Part shown: positions 17,601 to 25,926 of the stretch, piece after piece
Layout: each line of letters starts with the position of its first letter
Position numbering within the stretch: the first letter of the stretch is position 1
Assembly (NCBI RefSeq): GCF_963422545.1
Contig: NZ_OY730239.1
Coordinates: 111,676 to 175,675 of the forward strand
Source: an uncultured Flavobacterium sp.
GTDB lineage: Bacteria; Bacteroidota; Bacteroidia; Flavobacteriales; Flavobacteriaceae
Direction of reading: 5' to 3'
DNA length: 64,000 nt
Position numbers and translations under genes: made by a program
The notes under the pieces: generated by a model
Databases searched by the model: none
The model's input: only the letters and a program-made list of their open reading frames with translations
What the model was told of the DNA's origin: nothing

Positions 17601-19190
17601 CTCGATCGAATTCCCGGTTAGTGCAACAACTGCATCTCCCGTAAAAGAAGAAATCGAATCGTTGACGAATTTCAGTTTTCGTAAATCGGCATTTTCAACA
17701 TTTATATGAAAATCGTATTTACTTTCTCTTTTACTCAAATCAACCAAACCATCAAACGTCAAACTCAAATTTGGATCATTTATAGAAAGTTGTCCTTTAT
17801 AGTATGGCAATTTAAAATTACCGTTTACAACAATATTATTATAGGTATATTTATTATAATCTAGTTTTGTGATATCCCCTTTTACAATCGTATTCAGGTA
17901 TTTTTCTGTAAAGCCAACTCCGTCAACATCTAAATTCAGCGTTGTTTTGCCAACATCTTTTCTATTCAGTAAAGCTCCAATATTAAAATTATCCAAAATA
18001 ACATTTCCTGAATACGACGCTTTATCAATAAAGTCCATATTATTTATGTGCAAATTGGACTGACCGTTTCCTAAATCAGTTATCATTTTAAACTCTGCCT
18101 CTAAATCTGTTGTCGAGACTTTTGCTTTTCCAACAATATTAACTTTTCCAATTCGCTGCAGTTCTTTCGGAAGCTTTTTCCCTAAAACATTTGGCAATAA
18201 AACAACCAGATTGTCATAACTTGAGATTAGTTTATCAAACTTTCCTTCCATAGAAAACTTTTGAGTTTTGCTTCCTAAAAGATTTCTGAAATTAATAGTT
18301 CCAACAATCTTAGAACCATTAGTATCGCTAAGTTTAAGATGTCTCAAATTAAGATTATTCAGCGTTCCTCTTATCTTGGTTCTAATTTTAAAATGCTGAT
18401 TTCTACCTAATCCGTCATAAAAATAACGAATATCATTTGAAGCAATCGAAGCGGAATCTAATGCAACATTAAACTTTACCTTATCAGTAAAATCTAAGAA
18501 ATCTTCAATTTTATAGTTCAAAATTGCTTGACCATAAATCGATGATCTTTTGGTTTTTATAGCCAAATTTTCGACTTTGATTTGTTTCTTGGTATAACTA
18601 AATTTTCCGGTAAAATTTGAAACATACAAACCACGGTGATCCAAAAAAGAAAATCTATGAATGGTTGTATTAACATCCGGACCATATAATTTAAAATCGC
18701 TGATGTAAGCGTTTAACTTTTTAAAATCAAGAAATTTTGGTGTCCTTTTATTTTCATCAACCACAGAAAAAGAACCTTGAGAGATATAAGCATTCCTGGC
18801 AGTTAATAAAAAATGCTTGGCTGATTTTGGCGATTTTGGACCTTTTTCGAATTCCTTAATAAATATATTAATATTATTTTCATTCTCTTTCCTGTAGGTT
18901 TTTAAGTTAAAAATCAAACCTGTCAAGCGGATATCTCCAAAAATTAAATCTCCATCCAGTAACCTTTTTAAACCCAAAATATCAGTTACAACAATATCTG
19001 AATAGATCATTGTTTTTTTGTGATGGTCTAAAATCAGGACTTTTTTTAGCTTAACACCTCCAAAAATATTTATTGCAGTACTTTCAACATTAATATTTAC
19101 ATTAAAATCTTTATTTAATGATTCTGTAATATAATTGGCAATTTTTGTCTGAACCACAGGCAAAGACAGGATGATAGCAAGTGCTAACAA
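14688..19190 (-). CDS. tamB: TamB-like translocation/assembly module protein
   Basis: About 1500 residues of the AsmA/TamB bridge family, long periplasmic beta-taco proteins anchored in the inner membrane that carry lipid to, or help assemble, the outer membrane. The N-terminus is hydrophobic, most of the chain is repeated beta-strand sequence, and the TamB/DUF490 domain is in the last 450 residues (GLRGDLTSPEPNFDIHFP, LLGGIMKS). The C-terminus is Lys/Glu/Gln-rich. The only conventional start is TTG 19190, but this truncates the membrane anchor: 26 further in-frame codons up to 19268 encode basic residues and a leucine run. The real start may be a rare ATA/ATT. Divergent from tsaD. Confidence 0.88.
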   Translation of the reverse strand: MLALAIILSLPVVQTKIANYITESLNKDFNVNINVESTAINIFGGVKLKKVLILDHHKKTMIYSDIVVTDILGLKRLLDGDLIFGDIRLTGLIFNLKTYRKENENNINIFIKEFEKGPKSPKSAKHFLLTARNAYISQGSFSVVDENKRTPKFLDFKKLNAYISDFKLYGPDVNTTIHRFSFLDHRGLYVSNFTGKFSYTKKQIKVENLAIKTKRSSIYGQAILNYKIEDFLDFTDKVKFNVALDSASIASNDIRYFYDGLGRNQHFKIRTKIRGTLNNLNLRHLKLSDTNGSKIVGTINFRNLLGSKTQKFSMEGKFDKLISSYDNLVVLLPNVLGKKLPKELQRIGKVNIVGKAKVSTTDLEAEFKMITDLGNGQSNLHINNMDFIDKASYSGNVILDNFNIGALLNRKDVGKTTLNLDVDGVGFTEKYLNTIVKGDITKLDYNKYTYNNIVVNGNFKLPYYKGQLSINDPNLSLTFDGLVDLSKRESKYDFHINVENADLRKLKFVNDSISSFTGDAVVALTGNSIENLQGTVFIKDAVYQNPKSTYAFDEVTVSSNFDADRLRTITINSTDVINGKIVGKFQFAQLDELVMNSVGSLYTNYKPYKVKKGQFLNFNFHVYDKVVEMLYPEIKIDSSTVMRGKIDSDLQEFKFKFSSQKITAQKNTFDNIRINIDNKNTLYNAYIELDSIKTPYYKVRDFSLINVTAKDTLFVRSEFKGGDKGEDYYNLNLFHTIDKNKNNIIGIKKSEMKFKDYLWYLNEDEAKDNQIVFDQFFKNFTIDNIVLSHENQKIDLNGFIKGKDYKDVVLNFEDVDINKITPFNSKFVFNGNLNGQVNYKQNKSVYQPTASIVIDHLNLNKTDLGTLNFDIAGDESFRKFTVNSSIQNGFMESFKADGTFAIENNETLLDLSLKLDGFNLATLGAVGGDVLSNIRGSVSGNAAVVGNLKKPEINGRLYVEKAGMTIPYLNTDYELSDRSVIDLTDEKFLFRNNQLTDTKYGTKGLLNGTIEHHNFSNWKLDLNITSKRLLALDTKDSEDAAYFGTAFINGTASIKGPTEALFIKVDAKSEKGTEVKIPINNAQSVGESSWIHFVTPKEKYNLENGIVEKTKNYNGLELEFDFDITPDAEVEVILDRNSGHGMKGKGYGSLLFKINTLGKFNMWGDFQAYEGTYNFKYGGLIDKKFSVKKGGSITWEGNPMKAQLNLEAVYKTSANPAVLLDNTSSFNKKVPVEVVIGLRGDLTSPEPNFDIHFPSVSNVLKSEIQYKLDDKDIRQTQALYLLSTGSFMSTDGFSQGDLSGTLTETASSLLGGIMKSDNDKVNIDLNYVSADKRLGRETDGQFVANISSQVNERITINGKVGVPVGGVNESAIVGDIEILYRVNEDGTMNLRLFNKENDINYVGQGIGYTQGVGISYEVDFDTFSELVNKIFKNHKLERAIKNSNDDLQDSYLNPDFVKFSNKKDAEKNKKEKDKKEAEKKEEQKKQPQNNNEGLIPDNDF

Positions 19191-19397
19191 AAGTAAGATT
19201 AACCCAATTAGGGTTCTGGATACTATTTTCTTTACTTTTTTGATAGCTGCTTTTATTTTAGTTTTCTTTTAAATTTACTTTGAACAGACAAAGAACGGCT
19301 GTTTTTGATAAAAATTCTTTAATTTTGGCTTCTCCTTACAGTCAAAGAAAATTAAAAATTTGATTTGTCAAATATAATTCAAAATTTGTGCCTTTAT

Positions 19398-20420
19398 ATG
19401 CAAAATTCAGAGGTTTTTATTCTTGCCATCGAAAGTTCATGCGATGATACTGCCGCCGCAGTTTTACATAACGACAAAGTACTCTCAAATGTTGTGGCCA
19501 ATCAGCTAATTCACAATCAATATGGCGGTGTCGTTCCTGAATTAGCTTCAAGAGCACACCAGCAAAATATTGTTCCTGTAATTGATGCGGCACTTCGTAA
19601 AGCAAATGTACAAAAAGAACAATTAAGTGCTATTGCCTTTACTCAAGGTCCGGGTTTAATGGGTTCTTTATTAGTGGGAAGTTCTTTTAGCAAATCGTTG
19701 TCATTAGCCCTAAAAATTCCGCTAATTGCAGTCAATCACATGCATGCCCATATTCTCGCTCATTTTATAGATGAAGAAGGTTTTGATAAACCTGAGTTTC
19801 CCTTTTTAGCTTTAACAATTAGTGGTGGTCACACTCAAATTGTAAAAGTAAATGGCTTTTTTGATATGGAAATTATCGGCGAAACCACTGATGATGCCGT
19901 AGGTGAAGCTTTTGATAAAAGTGCTAAAATCCTTGGACTTCCTTATCCCGGAGGACCATTAATCGATAAATATGCAAAATTAGGAAACCCAAAGGCTTTT
20001 GCTTTTACAAAACCTAAAGTTCCCGGATTAGATTTTAGCTTCTCCGGATTAAAAACTGCAATTTTATATTTTATTCAGAAGGAAAAATTAAAGAACCCAA
20101 ATTTCATCGAAGAAAACCTGAATGATATTTGCGCTTCTATTCAATATACAATCATCGAAATTTTGATGGATAAATTGAAATTAGCCGTAAAAGAAACCGG
20201 AATCAAACAAATTGCTATTGGCGGCGGAGTTTCAGCAAATTCAGGAATTAGAACCCGATTGAAAGAAAGTGAAGCTAAATATGGCTGGAAAACTTTTGTT
20301 CCAAAATTCGAATACACAACAGATAACGCCGCAATGATTGGAATTGTAGGATATCAAAAATATTTATCAAGTCGTTTCGAAACTTCAGCTGTGGTTTCTA
20401 AAGCGCGAATTCAATTTTAA
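19398..20420 (+). CDS. tsaD: tRNA N6-adenosine threonylcarbamoyltransferase TsaD
   Basis: A 340-residue ASKHA-fold enzyme that, with TsaB and TsaE, transfers the threonylcarbamoyl group to A37 of ANN-decoding tRNAs. Motifs: AIESSCDDTAAAV at residue 10, the metal-binding HMHAHILAHF (two His) near 112, TISGGHTQ near 137, and GGGVSANSGIRTR near 275. The ATG at 19398 is chosen over an upstream TTG at 19365 because family proteins begin just before AIESSCD. It is followed by rsmE with a 3-bp gap, so the two are an operon. Confidence 0.97.
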   Translation: MQNSEVFILAIESSCDDTAAAVLHNDKVLSNVVANQLIHNQYGGVVPELASRAHQQNIVPVIDAALRKANVQKEQLSAIAFTQGPGLMGSLLVGSSFSKSLSLALKIPLIAVNHMHAHILAHFIDEEGFDKPEFPFLALTISGGHTQIVKVNGFFDMEIIGETTDDAVGEAFDKSAKILGLPYPGGPLIDKYAKLGNPKAFAFTKPKVPGLDFSFSGLKTAILYFIQKEKLKNPNFIEENLNDICASIQYTIIEILMDKLKLAVKETGIKQIAIGGGVSANSGIRTRLKESEAKYGWKTFVPKFEYTTDNAAMIGIVGYQKYLSSRFETSAVVSKARIQF

Positions 20421-20423
20421 ATT

Positions 20424-21137
20424 ATGCAATTATTTTACAATCCCGATATTGACGAAACAACCGAAACTTTTTCTTTTGATAAAGAAGAAAGTCGACATAT
20501 AATAAAGGTTCTTAGAAAGAAAGATTCGGATATTTTACATGTTACAAATGGTTTGGGATTATTATTTGAAACTGAAATCACGCTGGCTTCAGACAACAAA
20601 TGTATCGTTGAAGTACTTTCGATAAAAAAATCTCCTGAACCAAAATTTCATTTACATCTGGCGGTTGCACCAACCAAAATGAATGATCGTTTTGAATGGT
20701 TTTTAGAAAAAGCTACCGAAATTGGAATTCAGGAAATCACACCAATAATCTGTGATCGTTCTGAACGAAAAGTGATTAACTTAGAGCGTTTTGAAAAGAT
20801 TATTCTTTCGGCAATGAAACAATCTAATGAAACTTATTTACCAAAATTAAATGAGGCAATTTCGTTTAAGGAATTTATCAAACAAAATAATAAAGGTTTA
20901 CAATTAATAGCACATTGTGAAGAAACGGATAAAAAATCATTGAAAGAGGTTTTGAAACCAAATGAAAACGTAACGCTTTTAATTGGTCCGGAGGGAGATT
21001 TTTCAGAAAAAGAAATTGTATTAGCTTTAGAAAACAACTTTCAGCCGGTTACACTGGGAAATACTCGCTTGCGAACTGAAACTGCTGCTGTTGTAGCTTG
21101 TCATAGTGTTGTCTTTTTTAATGAAACACCTAATTAA
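20424..21137 (+). CDS. rsmE: 16S rRNA (uracil1498-N3)-methyltransferase RsmE
   Basis: A 237-residue SPOUT methyltransferase that methylates U1498 of 16S rRNA. The N-terminal PUA-like part has SRHIIKVLRKK (residue 24). The knot domain shows KATEIGIQEITPI near 92, the cofactor loop LIGPEGDFSEKE near 183, and the C-terminal LGNTRLRTETAAV. It starts 3 bp after tsaD, suggesting translational coupling. A GAACGAAGC-type repeat follows the stop codon. Confidence 0.95.
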   Translation: MQLFYNPDIDETTETFSFDKEESRHIIKVLRKKDSDILHVTNGLGLLFETEITLASDNKCIVEVLSIKKSPEPKFHLHLAVAPTKMNDRFEWFLEKATEIGIQEITPIICDRSERKVINLERFEKIILSAMKQSNETYLPKLNEAISFKEFIKQNNKGLQLIAHCEETDKKSLKEVLKPNENVTLLIGPEGDFSEKEIVLALENNFQPVTLGNTRLRTETAAVVACHSVVFFNETPN

Positions 21138-21170
21138 TTAAAGTTTCGCTTCAAAATTAAGACTTGCATT

Positions 21171-21265
21171 GTCATTGTGAGGAACGAAGCAACCACACTA
21201 ACAAAAAGCAAAACTGCGAATCAAAAAGATATAATAGATGTGGCTGCTTCGTTCCTCGCAAGGGC
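21171..21265. repeat. GAACGAAGC inverted repeat, second copy
   Basis: The arms GTCATTGTGAGGAACGAAGC (21171) and GCTTCGTTCCTCGCAAGGGC (to 21265) flank a 40-bp spacer unrelated to the spacer at 1813-1852. The outer right arm ends only 16 bp before the DUF4159 start codon, so the repeat makes up that gene's whole upstream region. The reading frame is open through the repeat, but this is not evidence that it is translated. Confidence 0.8.
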
Positions 21266-21281
21266 AAAAAATATAAATGTC

Positions 21282-21920
21282 ATGAAAAAAATATTCTATT
21301 TGTTTTTATTGGTTTCCACTTCTGTATTTTCGCAAGAAATTGCTTTGTTAAAATACAGTGGCGGCGGCGATTGGTATGCAAACCCAACATCATTACCTAA
21401 TTTGATTAAATTTTGTAATGCCAATATTAATACCAGAATAAAAGCAAAACCGTCTACGGTTGAGCCAAGCAATCCTGATTTGCTTTCATATCCTTTTGTA
21501 CACATGACCGGACATGGAAATGTCGTTTTTAGCGATTCTGATATAAGTAATCTTAGAAATTATTTATATGGCGGAGGTTTTCTTCATATTGATGACAATT
21601 ACGGAATGGATCAGTATATCCGAAAAGAAATAAAAAAAATATTCCCAAATAATAATTTAATCGAACTTCCGGCAAATCATCCAATTTTCCAAAAACCTTT
21701 TCCTTTTCCTAACGGATTACCAAAAATTCACGAACATGATGGAAAACGAGCGCAGGCTTTTGGGATATTTGTAGACAATAAACTTGTATTGTTATATACT
21801 TATGAATGTGATCTAGGTGACGGATGGGAAGATCCGGAAGTACATAATGATCCTCAAGCCGTTAGAGAAAAAGCCTTAAAAATGGGGGCTAACATTCTCA
21901 ATTATATTTTTACCAATTAA
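21282..21920 (+). CDS. DUF4159 domain-containing secreted protein
   Basis: A 212-residue protein with a Sec signal peptide (MKKIFYLFLLVSTSVFSQ). The mature part is a DUF4159 domain with a class I glutamine-amidotransferase-like layout: HMTGHGNVVFSD, then LYGGGFLHIDDNYG and a conserved Arg/Lys helix, later LPANHPIF and EHDGKRAQAFG. Family function is unknown; Bacteroidota often carry it beside gliding/T9SS or MoxR-type genes, but no such partner is here. The frame is open 105 bp further upstream through the repeat; the ATG at 21282 is chosen because the signal peptide begins there. The TrmH-type gene follows at 11 bp. Confidence 0.87.
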   Translation: MKKIFYLFLLVSTSVFSQEIALLKYSGGGDWYANPTSLPNLIKFCNANINTRIKAKPSTVEPSNPDLLSYPFVHMTGHGNVVFSDSDISNLRNYLYGGGFLHIDDNYGMDQYIRKEIKKIFPNNNLIELPANHPIFQKPFPFPNGLPKIHEHDGKRAQAFGIFVDNKLVLLYTYECDLGDGWEDPEVHNDPQAVREKALKMGANILNYIFTN

Positions 21921-21931
21921 ACTATTAGAAA

Positions 21932-22426
21932 GTGCAGCTTACTCACGAAGAAAATCAATTTGAACGAAAAACATTTCCGATAACATTAGTTTGTGATCAC
22001 ATTTATTTTCAACAGAATATTGGTTCTCTTTTTAGAATTGCTGAAGCTTTTGGGGTTGAAAACATTATCTTTCTGGGAAAAGATATTCCGCTCACGCCCC
22101 GCAAAATAAATAAAACTTCACGAAGCACACATCTTCACGTGCCTCATACCGTAATCGAAGAAACGAGCATGCTTGTTGATTACTTACTTCAAAATAACTT
22201 TGAAATTATTGCTTTGGAAATTGCAAGTAATAGTAAACCGCTAAAGGAAGTGGTTATTCCTGACAATCAAAAAATTGCACTTTTAATAGGAAGTGAAATT
22301 GATGGAATTTCTGATGAACTTTTAAAAATTTCAAACCAAATTGTGCACATAAATATGTTCGGAAAAAACTCAAGTATGAATGTTGTACAAGCCACAAGTA
22401 TAGCGTTGTACGAATTTACTTCGTAA
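21932..22426 (+). CDS. TrmH/SpoU-family RNA methyltransferase
   Basis: A 164-residue SPOUT methyltransferase, close to the minimum length of the family (TrmL-like size). Motifs: LVCDHIYFQQNIGSLFRIAEAFG (motif 1, residues 20-42, with the catalytic-type Asn and Arg), KTSRSTHLHVPH, motif 2 IALLIGSEIDGIS near residue 118, and motif 3 INMFGKNSSMNVVQATSIALY near 138. It probably 2'-O-methylates tRNA or rRNA; the target cannot be read from sequence. The start is a GTG at 21932. It is 11 bp behind the DUF4159 gene. Confidence 0.88.
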   Translation: MQLTHEENQFERKTFPITLVCDHIYFQQNIGSLFRIAEAFGVENIIFLGKDIPLTPRKINKTSRSTHLHVPHTVIEETSMLVDYLLQNNFEIIALEIASNSKPLKEVVIPDNQKIALLIGSEIDGISDELLKISNQIVHINMFGKNSSMNVVQATSIALYEFTS

Positions 22427-22505
22427 TTTTTTTATCTGTTTTTTTGTAGGAACTAGATTATACAAGGGTTTGTAAAATTCTCCTAAATAATTTAGTAAAA
22501 AAATT

Positions 22506-22536
22506 TTGGTGCAATATGTTTTTTGTTATAAAATTG
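22506..22536 (+). promoter_or_regulatory. putative flavobacterial promoter of the M43 lipoprotein gene
   Basis: TTG at 22506-22508, 20-bp spacer, TAAAATTG at 22529-22536 (one mismatch to TAnnTTTG). It lies 50 bp before the start codon. Confidence 0.35.
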
Positions 22537-22585
22537 CCACATAAATAACCAAATTTAATTTTTTATAACAAAAACCCAAATTATT

Positions 22586-23536
22586 ATGAAAAAAGTTCTT
22601 ATTACTGCATTCACAGCACTAGTGCTGTTTTCTTGCCAAAACGACCAAACTGCGGCTACTGGCTCAGAAACAAGTGCAATTGCTCATCGTGGATGTGCTA
22701 CACAAGAAGTATTAGAAGCACAATTAAAAGCTGATCCAATGTTAGCGATCAGAATGAATGAAATCGAAGCATTCACAGAAAAAAAGATGTTAACAGGTAG
22801 ACTTGTAAATGGCAAAGTCGAAATTCCGGTTGTAGTAAATGTATTATACAGAACTGCTAGTGAAAACATTTCGGATGCTCAAATTCAATCACAAATCGAT
22901 GTATTGAACAAAGATTTTAATGCTTTGAACTCTGATTTCAACAGTGTTCCTGCTCTTTTTGCTGGTGTTAAAGCCAATGTAGGAATTACATTTGTATTGG
23001 ATCAAATCATCAGAAAATCGACTACTAAAACTTCATGGGGAACAACTGATACCATGAAAAAATCAACAAAAGGTGGTCTTAATCCAACTTCGCCAACAAC
23101 AAAACTAAACCTTTGGGCTTGTACTATTGGTGGCGGAATTTTAGGATACGCACAATTTCCTGGAGGTGCTTCTGCAACTGACGGAGTTGTAATTGACTCT
23201 AAGTATTTTGGTTTATCTGGTGCTGGTGCTGCTCCTTACAATTTAGGAAGAACTGCTACACACGAAGTAGGACACTGGATGAATTTACGTCACATTTGGG
23301 GAGATGCAACTTGCGGAAGCGATTTAGTATCTGATACTCCAACACACAATGATGCAAATTATGGTGTTCCAGCTTACCCTCACTTAAGTACTTGTGCAGG
23401 AACTCCTGTAGAAATGACAATGAACTACATGGATTATGTTGACGATAACGCAATGTACATGTTCTCTAATGGTCAAAAAAGCAGAATGGCTGCAATATTC
23501 CTTTCTGGAGGTCCAAGAGCTGCTTTTGGAATCTAA
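22586..23536 (+). CDS. M43B (pappalysin-family) zinc metalloprotease lipoprotein
   Basis: A 316-residue secreted metzincin protease. The lipobox LFSC (Cys near residue 17) predicts a lipid-anchored protein at the cell envelope. The zinc motif HEVGHWMNLRH starts at residue 226 and the Met-turn is MNYMDYVDDNAMYMF near 282. Paired Cys (ATCGSD, LSTCAG) match the ulilysin-like M43B group, which cleaves after Arg/Lys. Unlike the M43 protease at 46251, it has no PKD domains and no T9SS sorting domain. It has its own promoter region and terminator. Confidence 0.9.
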   Translation: MKKVLITAFTALVLFSCQNDQTAATGSETSAIAHRGCATQEVLEAQLKADPMLAIRMNEIEAFTEKKMLTGRLVNGKVEIPVVVNVLYRTASENISDAQIQSQIDVLNKDFNALNSDFNSVPALFAGVKANVGITFVLDQIIRKSTTKTSWGTTDTMKKSTKGGLNPTSPTTKLNLWACTIGGGILGYAQFPGGASATDGVVIDSKYFGLSGAGAAPYNLGRTATHEVGHWMNLRHIWGDATCGSDLVSDTPTHNDANYGVPAYPHLSTCAGTPVEMTMNYMDYVDDNAMYMFSNGQKSRMAAIFLSGGPRAAFGI

Positions 23537-23560
23537 AAAGAAAATCAAAATAGCAAACTT

Positions 23561-23588
23561 AAAAGCGAGATGTATTCATCTCGCTTTT
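23561..23588 (+). terminator. intrinsic terminator after M43 lipoprotease gene
   Basis: AAAAGCGAGATG-TATT-CATCTCGCTTTT, a 12-bp stem followed by a T-run, 25 bp after the stop codon. Confidence 0.92.
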
Positions 23589-23647
23589 TTTTGTTTCGAT
23601 GAAAATTTTAAAAGCTTTTTCCTATATTTATAACCTAAAATCGAAAC

Positions 23648-24739
23648 ATGATAACATCAAAAATAATTTCTAACGGAATCTTAAGATCTATTGCAACAAT
23701 ATTAATCATTGCCGCCGTTCTGTATTTTTTGTACCAAATACAAACTGTAATTGTTTACCTATGCATTTCATTAATACTATGTCTTATCGCCAATCCGTTA
23801 GTTAAATTTTTGAAAAATAAATTAAAATTCGGTAATTCTCTCGCTGCAACAACTACCCTGATTATTTTTATACTGGCTATCGTTGGTTTTATTTTATTAT
23901 TTGTCCCGTTAATCATTTCGCAAGCCAATAATTTATCCTTATTAGATACAAATCATTTACAACAGCAATTTCTTGAAAGTGAAAAAGGTGTAGAAACTTA
24001 TTTCAATATTCAGCATGTCGATTTTAATAAAGTTTTAAAGAATCCAAAAGTGACTTCCATGTTAGATTTTAGCTATTTTACAGCTTTTCTAAATTCTATT
24101 TTTGGTTTTATGGCCGATATGGGAATGGGAATGGTATCTGTATTTTTTATTACCTTTTTCTTCATTAAAGATCAGAACGCTTTTAAAGTAAGCGCCAGAA
24201 AAATTCTTCCTGATACCAACGAAGACAAAATATTAAACTCGATTGCCAAAATAAATCACTTCCTAACACGCTATTTCATTGGTTTATTACTTCAGTTAAC
24301 GGTTGTATTTATTCTCTATTTTATTGTTTTAATTATTTTTGGAAATAAAAATGCCTTCGTTATTGCTTTTTTATGTGCCATTCTTAATGTTATTCCTTAC
24401 ATAGGACCAATTATCGGAACTATATTAGCCGGAATTTTAACAATGATTAGTTTAATTGGTAATGATTTCAGATCTGAAATTCTTCCTACAACTATATATG
24501 TAATCATTGGCTTTTTACTGGTTCAGGCCATTGATAATAATATTAGTCAACCCATAATTTCGTCAAAAAGTGTAAATTCGCACCCGTTAGAAATATTCCT
24601 AATTACTTTAATCAGCGGAATTACTTTTGGGATTGTCGGAATGATTATCGCAATTCCTGTTTTTACAATGCTGAAAGTAATTTTGAAAGAATTTTTTCCT
24701 GACAACAAAATTGTCTCCGTATTAACCGAAAGAATTTAA
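23648..24739 (+). CDS. AI-2E family transporter (PerM/YdiK-like permease)
   Basis: A 363-residue integral membrane protein with about eight hydrophobic segments: pairs near residues 12-55 and 60-90, a soluble stretch at 95-145, and the C-terminal group at 145-345. Family marks are the FFITFFFIKD segment near 170, GLLLQLTVVFILYF near 213, the AILNVIPYIGPIIG motif near 248 and LVQAIDNNISQPIISSK near 295. Members transport varied solutes; the AI-2 label is historical and unproven here. The next gene begins 3 bp later. Confidence 0.9.
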   Translation: MITSKIISNGILRSIATILIIAAVLYFLYQIQTVIVYLCISLILCLIANPLVKFLKNKLKFGNSLAATTTLIIFILAIVGFILLFVPLIISQANNLSLLDTNHLQQQFLESEKGVETYFNIQHVDFNKVLKNPKVTSMLDFSYFTAFLNSIFGFMADMGMGMVSVFFITFFFIKDQNAFKVSARKILPDTNEDKILNSIAKINHFLTRYFIGLLLQLTVVFILYFIVLIIFGNKNAFVIAFLCAILNVIPYIGPIIGTILAGILTMISLIGNDFRSEILPTTIYVIIGFLLVQAIDNNISQPIISSKSVNSHPLEIFLITLISGITFGIVGMIIAIPVFTMLKVILKEFFPDNKIVSVLTERI

Positions 24740-24742
24740 ACA

Positions 24743-25924
24743 TTGAACACTTCTGTTTTAAGCCAAAATATTCAGGATTTTATAACTCAAAATAGTGGTC
24801 CGTCGATTACAAAATTAGCACTTCAGAAAAATCCGTTTCCTGAAGTAGACTGGATTTTAATTTTAAATCAAATTGAAGCCAAATCGAAAGCAAAAGAAAA
24901 ATTGCCAACTTGGTTTGCTGCTGCTAATATCATTTATCCGAGTAAAATTTCGGTTGAGCAAACCTCATCCGAAAAAACTGCGGCTTATAAAGCTTCTCTG
25001 ATTTCAGGAGAAACTCTAATTGATCTTACCGGAGGTTTTGGTGTTGATGATTATTACTTTTCTAAAAAATTCAAAGACATTGCACATTGCGAAATAAACG
25101 AAGATTTATCTGCAATTGTAAAACATAATTTTGAACAATTAGGCGTTGAGAACTGCAGTTTTTATGCTGATGATTCTGAAAATGTTTTAAAAGAGTCAAA
25201 TCAAAAATGGGATTGGATTTATATTGACCCTTCGCGCAGAAATGATGCAAAAGGCAAAGTTTTTATGCTAAAAGATTGCTTGCCAAATGTTCCTGAATCT
25301 TTAGATTTTTATTTTGAAAAAACAGATTCTATTTTAATAAAAACAGCCCCTTTACTGGATATTTCCGCAGGTTTATCAGAATTAAAATTCGTTAAAAACA
25401 TTCATATTATTGCTCTTGAAAATGAAGTAAAAGAATTGCTTTTTGAAATTCACAATCATTATTCGGGCGAAATAAGAATCAAAACCGCCAATATTTTAAA
25501 AGAGAAAACAGAAACTTTTGAATTTGTTTTAGGCGATGATTCTGTTTTTGCATCCTATCATTTACCTCAAAAATATGTTTATGAACCCAATTCTGCCATT
25601 ATGAAATCTGGTGGTTTTGATGAAGTAAGTGCCGTTTTTGATATCAATAAATTGCACAAACATTCTCATTTATATACTTCAAACGAATTAATTAATTTTC
25701 CCGGAAGAACTTTTGAAATAGAGAAAGTCATTCCATACAGTAAAAATGAGATGAAAGCTGAACTTGCAAATCAGCAGGCAAACCTTACTACGCGAAACTT
25801 TCCGGACACGGTAGAAAATATTCGAAAAAAATGGAAAATAAAAAATGGAGGGAATTTGTATTGTTTTTTTACAACAGATAAAAATGATAACAAAATAGTT
25901 TTAATTTGCAGAAAAATAACTTAA
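24743..25924 (+). CDS. THUMP-like class I SAM-dependent methyltransferase
   Basis: A 393-residue cytoplasmic protein. The SAM-binding motif I is LIDLTGGFGVDDYYFS near residue 92, motif II HCEINEDLSAIVKHNF, and the catalytic-loop-like IYIDPSRRND near residue 155. A C-terminal THUMP-like domain follows at about 300-393. DPSRR-type methyltransferases of Bacteroidota resemble RNA N-methylases, but the substrate is not known. The start is a TTG at 24743, 3 bp behind the permease stop, so it is translationally coupled to it. The small secreted protein gene begins 2 bp after the stop codon. Confidence 0.83.
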   Translation: MNTSVLSQNIQDFITQNSGPSITKLALQKNPFPEVDWILILNQIEAKSKAKEKLPTWFAAANIIYPSKISVEQTSSEKTAAYKASLISGETLIDLTGGFGVDDYYFSKKFKDIAHCEINEDLSAIVKHNFEQLGVENCSFYADDSENVLKESNQKWDWIYIDPSRRNDAKGKVFMLKDCLPNVPESLDFYFEKTDSILIKTAPLLDISAGLSELKFVKNIHIIALENEVKELLFEIHNHYSGEIRIKTANILKEKTETFEFVLGDDSVFASYHLPQKYVYEPNSAIMKSGGFDEVSAVFDINKLHKHSHLYTSNELINFPGRTFEIEKVIPYSKNEMKAELANQQANLTTRNFPDTVENIRKKWKIKNGGNLYCFFTTDKNDNKIVLICRKIT

Positions 25925-25926
25925 CA

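Noticed and set aside
21177..21281. N-terminal extension of the DUF4159 protein through the repeat
   Set aside because: The signal peptide begins at the ATG 21282 and the extension is only repeat sequence.
23648..24739. Quorum-sensing AI-2 exporter
   Set aside because: The family name is broad; nothing nearby supports AI-2 signalling (no luxS or lsr genes).
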